DNA from: Chlorophyllum brunneum
Taxonomy: Eukaryota > Basidiomycota > Agaricomycetes > Agaricales > Agaricaceae
Assembly: GCA_963576785.1 (NCBI GenBank)
Contig: OY756150.1
Coordinates: 1,240,001 to 1,304,000 of the forward strand
Reading direction: 5' to 3'
Length of the DNA stretch: 64,000 nucleotides
Under the pieces are notes generated by a model, which did no database searches, was not told the origin of the DNA, and was given only the letters and a program-made list of their open reading frames with translations. Positions 57,841-64,000 of this stretch are shown in pieces (within the stretch, counting starts at the first letter, position 1; each line of letters opens with the position of its first letter). A program made the translations under genes and the position numbers.

Positions 57841-58762
57841 CGTGTAGAAGTATAACTTGTTACAAAAGAGAGTGCGGGTTAAAGGAACGACAGGTATTGC
57901 GCGCCAGAGGGTTGTGTGCGGTGGACGTATTGTGTGAGGAAAGCAAGAAAGGATGGTTGTCAAATGTCGGAGTTTATATTTGTTTTCCACACCGGACATG
58001 TACCCCATCACGAATTGTTGTAAAAATGGAGCCCAGGAACAATCGCTTTGTCCTTTCGTGAATAAATACGTCAGGATTTCGTCGCTGTATTTTTGATCTT
58101 TGAAAAGTCGCTACATTCTTATTCTCTCCCTAGGGAGGACTGTGCAGGTACGAAGGATAACATGCGCATATGCCGGACGGAGAAATTGTGGCAGAGTTGT
58201 TGTTCGGTCACAGCAGGGGATGATCGTGATTGAATGTGCCAGTGATGGACCACATGGTTTCAATCCATTTGACATTTGACAATGAACAAGAACAAACACG
58301 TCATCCTTTCCGGAGCCGCTGGAGAGAGAGAAGAGGAGGGCTATTTGTACCGTTTCATATACCTGTGGTTCCAGAGGAAACGATAGGGCAAGAGGCGACG
58401 TTTTCAGAGGAACGACCACCCATCACATCAAAGTGATGGTGGAAAGACAAGGGTATCGACACCCATAAGACTCCCGGTAGCTTGTCCTTCCAAGGCTGCT
58501 GGGATCAAATCAGTGGTTGGAGGCAACCCGTAGATGTCGCTGCGAATTGCACATAGCGACGTAATCAGGGGCAGCGCTGGGTCCCGCTGTACATCTACTT
58601 GATCGTAACCAGATCCCACAATGGTGAGCAGATAAAGTGGAAGCACGTGATACTGCCCAAAGTCATGGCACGCAAGATGCCGCAACCTTATCACGAAGAA
58701 CTGCATATTGGCTGAATCATCGGCATCCATCGACCCCAGCGTTCCCGTAACCTCAAGACAAC
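57841..58762. promoter_or_regulatory. divergent intergenic region KNH-like / eS30
   Basis: 922 bp between two start codons on opposite strands; both promoters lie here. Short frames (58111-58419, 58428-58730 minus) lack recognisable domains. Confidence 0.45.
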
Positions 58763-59319
58763 ATGGGAAAAGGTACCTGCTCGCTGTAACTCGCAGTCCT
58801 GACCTATCTAATGACAGTAACCCGACGATAGTTCACGGCTCTCTTGCCCGCGCTGGCAAAGTCAAATCTCAAACACCAAAGGTCGACAAGCAGGAGAAGA
58901 AGAAGACACCAAAGGGCCGTGCTAAGAAGCGCATCCTGTACAACCGCCGGTGAGTGGCACGTATACTTGGCGAAAGAGCGGTAATATTTACGATACTCTA
59001 GCTTCGTTAATGTGACAACACTCCCTGGAGGCAAGCGGAGAATGTGAGTATCGTTTTTGATCATATTCATCCCACAGCGTTCGCAATCGGACGACCGATG
59101 TTGCCATCGCATCTATTCCCTCAACGTCCAATCTTTTGATGATACAATCGCATCTTCGCATAGTTCACGCAGAATTAACCGTGTTGACAACCATGCATCT
59201 TTCAATGTCTTTCGCTCCTATCTGATATATCCTTTCGCATCTGCTCCTCCTTCTCCCCTTTTTCGATCATTGTTACTGACTTACCACCTCTCTTCAGGAA
59301 CCCCAACCCCGAGAAATAA
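58763..59319 (+). CDS. RPS30: 40S ribosomal protein eS30
   Basis: Exons 58763..58772, 58832..58949, 59002..59043, 59298..59319; 63 residues. The first exon holds only ATG GGA AAA G (MGK), then [60 protein letters not shown]. All junctions are GT..AG. This is the full eS30 sequence without the ubiquitin-like fusion found in animals. Structural component of the small ribosomal subunit near the decoding site. The tiny first exon and a 254-bp last intron are typical of fungal ribosomal protein genes. Confidence 0.95.
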
Positions 59320-59638
59320 AAGGCCTGTCGACGAGGGCAGCTACCTCCGAGATCGTTCTCACAGCCATTATTACACTATAAACCAGGAGTGGGGTGGGAT
59401 AGAGGGCTCGGTCGTCTATGTATCTTATTGCTTTGCATCCGCTGTCTCCGCATGCACCCATGTTCCTATACATGCCAACCACGATATAGCCAAGCCGCAT
59501 TATCTGGCCTGAATTTGATGAGATTAGCTACGTGGCCACGTGCCCAGCGCGTCTTCTGTCTGATCCTGCGAAGTGTAGACGTGTCGATACGACCTCTTCT
59601 GTCATCCCCAACATTCCTCCCAACTTCTACACCACAGT

Positions 59639-60442
59639 ATGTTTGCTGAGGAGCTCAAGACCTTCAGACGCCTCGGGTTCCGCCATGTGTGTTTCCATTC
59701 TATTTTCATGTCGATTCGTTAAAGTTAACGCCCGTGTCACAAGGTTCTACTTCAGTTACTCAACTTTGCTACAGTCATTGCTTCGGGTCTCATGATCTGG
59801 AAAGGACTCGGTCTCGTAACAAATTCGGAATCTCCAATCGTCGTAGTGCTCAGGTACGACCTCCTTTCCTCCTTCGTGACCAAAACGTTGAACCATCACT
59901 GTTGTCTTATAGTGGATCAATGGAACCCGCGTTCTATCGTGGCGACCTCCTCTTCTTGACCAACCCCGCCAATGAACGATACCAAACTGGTGACATTACG
60001 GTCTACAAAATCCCTGGCGCTGACATTCCTATCGTACACCGAGTCTTGGAAACACATGACGAGAAACGGAAGGATAAGCAGTTGTTGTTGACTAAAGGTG
60101 ACAACAATTACGTGGATGATGTGGAATTGTATCAGGGTCTGCAATGGCTAGAGAGGAAGCATATTGTTGGCAAAGTCAGAGGGTGCGTGAACTCCACGAG
60201 CGAGTCTTTCGTGACAGATGATGATGATACCTTTTTTCTCCCTCCACACACACAGTTTCCTCCCATATATTGGTTACGTGACAATCGCAATGGTACGCAT
60301 AGCTTTGACTTCATTCAATCATTCCCTGACTAACGAAATTTCTGTTTGGAAAAAAAAATGGATACTTTAGAACGACTTTCCGCAGCTCAAGTACGCATTA
60401 TTAGGCGGTCTTGGTCTTTTAGCGTTGATACAACGTGAATGA
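59639..60442 (+). CDS. SEC11: signal peptidase complex catalytic subunit SEC11
   Basis: Exons 59639..59686, 59756..59853, 59913..60182, 60256..60292, 60371..60442 give 174 residues. N-terminus [16 protein letters not shown], then a membrane anchor ([20 protein letters not shown]), [20 protein letters not shown] with the catalytic Ser, IVHRVLE with the catalytic His, [15 protein letters not shown], and a C-terminal hydrophobic helix ([16 protein letters not shown]). Length and motif order fit SEC11. It removes signal peptides in the ER membrane, which serves secreted proteins such as the CE15 esterase and the KNH-like proteins nearby, although that proximity need not mean co-regulation. Confidence 0.95.
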
Positions 60443-63400
60443 GATCCACATCTCTCATTCTAGTTTCTCGCTCTTTGCCATCTTCTGTAATTATCAATAA
60501 TGAACCCGGTCCGTTCTGGTCGTGTGCGCTTTTGGTGGTTTTCGGGTGATACCTTGAAGAACTACTTCAACTTTGATGGTAATGCTCGATCTCTTGCCTT
60601 TGCTTTTCCACTACCTGAAGCTCGGTTCACGACTGTCACTCCGGCCTGGGGGGTTCTACTTGATCTCTTGTACTCTCAGACCAAACTCTCCCGCATTGCT
60701 CAGTGTTCCGTTAGCACACAAAGGATTCTTGGTAGGGTTACGGCTTAAACGCTCACGGAGGTTCGGCACGAAAGAAACAGCACAAGCATCCCTACCAATC
60801 CCTACCAGGAAACAAATAACTCGCGGAGATCAAAAACTGAATATGCCTCCGCCCTTCATTTGATGCAAATACCTATCATATGCCACCAGCACAACGTGGT
60901 TTCCCCGAGACATAGGTGATGCATCGCCCAGTTACACATTCCGTTCTCTCTCTCTCACACACACACCCTCTTTCTTCATACTTCTCTTCATTCCTTTTTC
61001 TCTAGACGCGGTGCTGGTGTGGGATATGTGATACGCCTTCGGCATATTTGACGATGAACCTACAAATAGCGAATGTACGTGATGATCATTTGGACAGCGG
61101 CCTCCCCCGAAATCTAACCTCATTTCCGATATCGGGGGGACACTTACAGTGGACCCTCTTAGAACTTAAAGCTCAGCTTCAGCTCGTCAAGGGTTCGAAA
61201 TATTATATATACTGACTTTGGGTTATATCATAAGCCTTAAGGGCCCAGTTACTATGTTTATGGGGATTTGCGGTTCAATCATGCAAAGGAGCGAGAGAGG
61301 GGGAGAGAGAAAGGGAGTGATTTATGAAATGGGCGGCTGGAATTTTTGGGTTTCATGGGAATATGGGGTTGGGGGTTGCGATTTTCGAGGAACAGGGATG
61401 AAAGGCGTGTTTAGGGCATTTTGTGCATCCTGCAGGTTAATTGGACTCGTTAATGGGTCGTGTATTCCTTTTTGGGTGAGAATTGTGGTCTTTTTGACGC
61501 GGTAGCAGTTTTTTTGCTTCTTACTTACTCCTGAAAGTCCTGCGCGGTAGGAAATATCTTCCTTTACTCTACCCTTAGAACCACTGGGACATGAGGTTGG
61601 CTGCCTGCAATGACGGCAGGATGATGATACTATTTCGAGGATGGCGTTAACACAGACGCTGAGTCTCTTTGACCGTTCACACCGCGAACGCAGTAGGGTG
61701 TCACGGTGAAGTAATACTTTTTCTCAAGAGGTATCACTTCGGCCATTCGCCTTCTATTGACCGTTAATACTTAATTTTCCACCAGCACAGACACACACTA
61801 CTAGTGCCGCGGCTAGAGACCCTAACTTTTTTTAGGACGCCATGCCCAATGGTTCGCGGGTAAAAAGTAAGCTGTTTCGCATTTGAGTTAATAATGATCG
61901 GGAGTAATAATAAGTGGTTCACCACTCAAAAATGGGATTTTGATGTTTGGACCCTCCAGGGGGGAGGGGAGGAGCTCAATGGAGTGCGTGACATTTTTCC
62001 TTTTCTTGTTCATTTGTTGGAGAGAGAGAGTAGAGTTTGGAGCTGAAACAATTAAATTGTGAGATTGGATTTGTCCTGACCGGTCTGTCGGTTCTGGTGT
62101 TTAATGGCGTTGGTTTAGATGGGAAGATCTAAAACGGGTGTATAATATCTCATGAGCATTGGGACGGCATGGGGTCATAGGAATACTCATGGCCGAGGAG
62201 ATCTCATGTTGGGTTTTCAGAGCATTTTGAGTTGTCCAAATGCTTGGGTAGTACGTGATATCAACGTTTTGGTGTGCAGCGTAGCAAGTTCACGAAATTC
62301 ATTATCTCGAAACATCGAATGCTCAATGACAGGAGTCAAAAGACCAAATTGATCTACTTGCGTGAACTTGCCAATACGATGGGGTTCTCAAATTCTACGT
62401 TTCGGATTCAATAAACAATCACTCCACTTTAGCTACCGCACTTCAGGAAGGAGCCTTTCATCGTCCGTGGGACGTACACCCACCTTCACCCATAATATCG
62501 TAATGATGAAAATGCTAGCTTCTGATGCACCCCCCCTAGGCCCTTACTCGGTTCGTAAGACTACCGAATGAGAGACAGAAATGGATGGAATAACTGTAGT
62601 CCTACATTTTAGCTTGTGTATCCTCATTATGATCAAATCTTCATCTCTAGTGCCACACGCTCCGATCTGGAATTCCCTCCCGGTCCCGGATTGGTGTCTA
62701 GCCGTTGAGGTGACCCTGATGGTATTGAGAAGCCCACGATTATACAAGCTCTGTTGTGTCCCCTCATTACCTGATAGTCGCATATTTCCGGGAACTAGGG
62801 ATTCGTGTTTATCCCGAGTGTTTGTTCCTTACGGGTGGGTCATCAGAATACCAATGGGACTTTTTTTTTAAGACGGTGACTAGGGACAATCCTCATGGGT
62901 TTACGGAAAGGTCCGTCCGGGTTATTCGATGACTTAACCACCCCCAGAAGAGGTCGAGAGCGGAGTCGCTGCTAGGCATATATTTCTTGACGGCATGAGT
63001 TTTGCGCACCCCCTTTGGTTTTGAGTGGGCATTCAACAAAACATAATTCGTCTGGTGTTCTTGACTGATGACATGACGCCGTCACGATTACATACCTCTG
63101 ACCTCCTTTTTACTGGATTGAGAAAATGGATTGGCAGTGACTTACCCTCGCAGAGGTGTTTTTCCTCCTCTTCTTGCTATCGTCAGTACCTGGTTCATGA
63201 TACCATGATGATTCCCATCGCCAAAGTTCCAAATCCAGATTTCCACTTGATGTTCTCTTCCTGCCGCCACATTACCACCATACAATCCTTACTCACTTTC
63301 CTTGTCTCTTCCGAATGGGACCCATTACGTGCTTGCTTCTCATACCCATGGGCCATAGCCCCTTACACCCAATAAGATATTCTTGGACGTGATACCTCTC

Positions 63401-63498
63401 ATGCATCCCGGTTTCTATCTGATGATCTAAATTAGATGATAGGGGTATTACCGCATAATAATGATAATATGCACATACTAAATTAAATGCACTACATA
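60443..63498. other. long gene-poor interval
   Basis: Three kilobases without a recognisable gene. Frame 60500-60748 begins with a real ATG but matches nothing I know. A CT/CA microsatellite lies near 60944-60970. Frames at 61218-61505, 62152-62571 and 63025-63375 show no domain. The right end includes the 3' UTR of the Obg gene. Confidence 0.4.
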
Positions 63499-64000
63499 CT
63501 ACCAATCCTCATCCTCTTCTTCCACCCCCGCCCCCACCTCCCCCTTCTCCAATCTAGCATTCTCAACATACCCTTTCATAAGTCCCACAACCTCCCTCAA
63601 ATTCATCCTATATTTCGCAGAAACAGGAACAACAACCACATCTTCTCCTAATTCCTCTTTCACGTAATCTTCAAGTTGTTGAAGACGTGCTTTTGCTTCT
63701 TCTACTGATTCGGCCGATGCTGTTGTTGTTGCTGCTGCTGTTGTGGTAGATTGAGATGAAATCGGGGTAGCGACGAGGTCGGCTTTATTAGCAATGACCA
63801 GTTTGATTCGGGAGGACATGCCATCTTGATAAGTCTCCAATTCGTGTTTGAGGATTTTTATGGCTTCACGAGGGTCGACGTCAATGGTTACAGGATCCAT
63901 CGGTCGAGCTCCAGTTGTTGCCTCGATATTTTCTGGCGCCCCGCCGGCTGTCTGTGTCGTGATATCGGGTACGGGGATATCAGAATCGATTTTAGGTTCA
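63499..64000 (-). CDS. Obg-family GTPase, C-terminal part (mitochondrial MTG2-like), cut by window end
   Basis: Open from 64000 down to the stop at 63499. Visible: ARPMDPVTIDVDPREAIKIL, KHELETYQDG (the Obg G-domain block before G4), G4 motif VIANKAD, and G5-like motif VVVPVSAKYRMNLREVVGLM, ending in an acidic tail EEEDEDW. Between G4 and G5 there is an insertion of roughly 30 residues rich in Ser, Thr and Ala (encoded by a GTTGTTGCTGCT-type repeat near 63722) and a charged helix. Obg GTPases assist assembly of the large ribosomal subunit; in fungi the MTG2 form acts in mitochondria. The N-terminal glycine-rich domain and G1-G3 lie outside the window. Confidence 0.85.
   Translation of the reverse strand, partial: EPKIDSDIPVPDITTQTAGGAPENIEATTGARPMDPVTIDVDPREAIKILKHELETYQDGMSSRIKLVIANKADLVATPISSQSTTTAAATTTASAESVEEAKARLQQLEDYVKEELGEDVVVVPVSAKYRMNLREVVGLMKGYVENARLEKGEVGAGVEEEDEDW

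Noticed and set aside
60500..60748. Small gene downstream of SEC11
   Set aside because: It has an ATG but no recognisable domain, no supporting splice pattern and only 82 codons.

Overview
This is a window of a filamentous fungal genome, most likely an Agaricomycete (mushroom-forming basidiomycete). The reasons are: genes split by many 45-90 bp GT..AG introns; a CBM1-linked CE15 glucuronoyl esterase; a DUF6533-type membrane protein and a tyrosine-kinase-like kinase with an N-terminal helical bundle, both typical of mushroom genomes; and two KRE9/KNH1-type GPI-anchored proteins. I cannot name the species. In the computed open reading frames an initial M is often not ATG, so starts given here were checked in the DNA where stated.

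Layout. 1-5.2 kb: no firm gene, but a broken copy of a small orphan gene (1737-2168, minus). 5.2-7.5 kb: TKL kinase (+). 8.1-11.6 kb: UPF3 (-) and SYF2 (+), head to head. 11.6-16.7 kb: degenerate tandem repeat (about 526 bp unit) and a second, inverted copy of the orphan gene (14946-15301, +). 16.7-19.8 kb: KNH-like GPI protein (-) and a MoCF/MoaB-Mog domain protein (+), divergently arranged. 20-49.3 kb: an AT-rich cluster of nested LTR retrotransposons. 50.2-64 kb: DUF6533 membrane protein (-), CE15 esterase (-), second KNH-like GPI protein (-), ribosomal protein eS30 (+), signal peptidase SEC11 (+), and the C-terminal end of an Obg/MTG2 GTPase (-) running off the window.

Retrotransposon cluster. 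Four LTR families or groups can be reconstructed from terminal repeats and target-site duplications. Copia-A is full length (41219-48504; two 572-bp LTRs; TSD CCTAT), and a solo LTR of the same family (35607-36178, TSD GGCCA) sits in the gag zinc-knuckle region of Gypsy-1. Gypsy-1 (34156-41027, +) and Gypsy-2 (26595-33006, -) are full-length members of one chromodomain family; Gypsy-2 is inserted in the 3' LTR of an older relative, Gypsy-3. A reversed, truncated second Copia lineage (21.6-24.3 kb), a Copia 3' fragment (24.6-25.8 kb) and two copies of a third LTR (20977-21593, 48657-49269) complete it. All coding regions carry stops that are explained by C-to-T or G-to-A changes, and the Copia-A LTR pair differs only by transitions, so deamination of methylated cytosines or a RIP-like process has acted here.

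The most unusual observations are a conserved reading frame of unknown function between pol/chromodomain and the 3' LTR in three Gypsy copies, a long uncharacterised segment between gag and protease in Copia-A, and the half-tRNA(iMet)-type primer site of Copia-A. No new cellular system is demonstrated.
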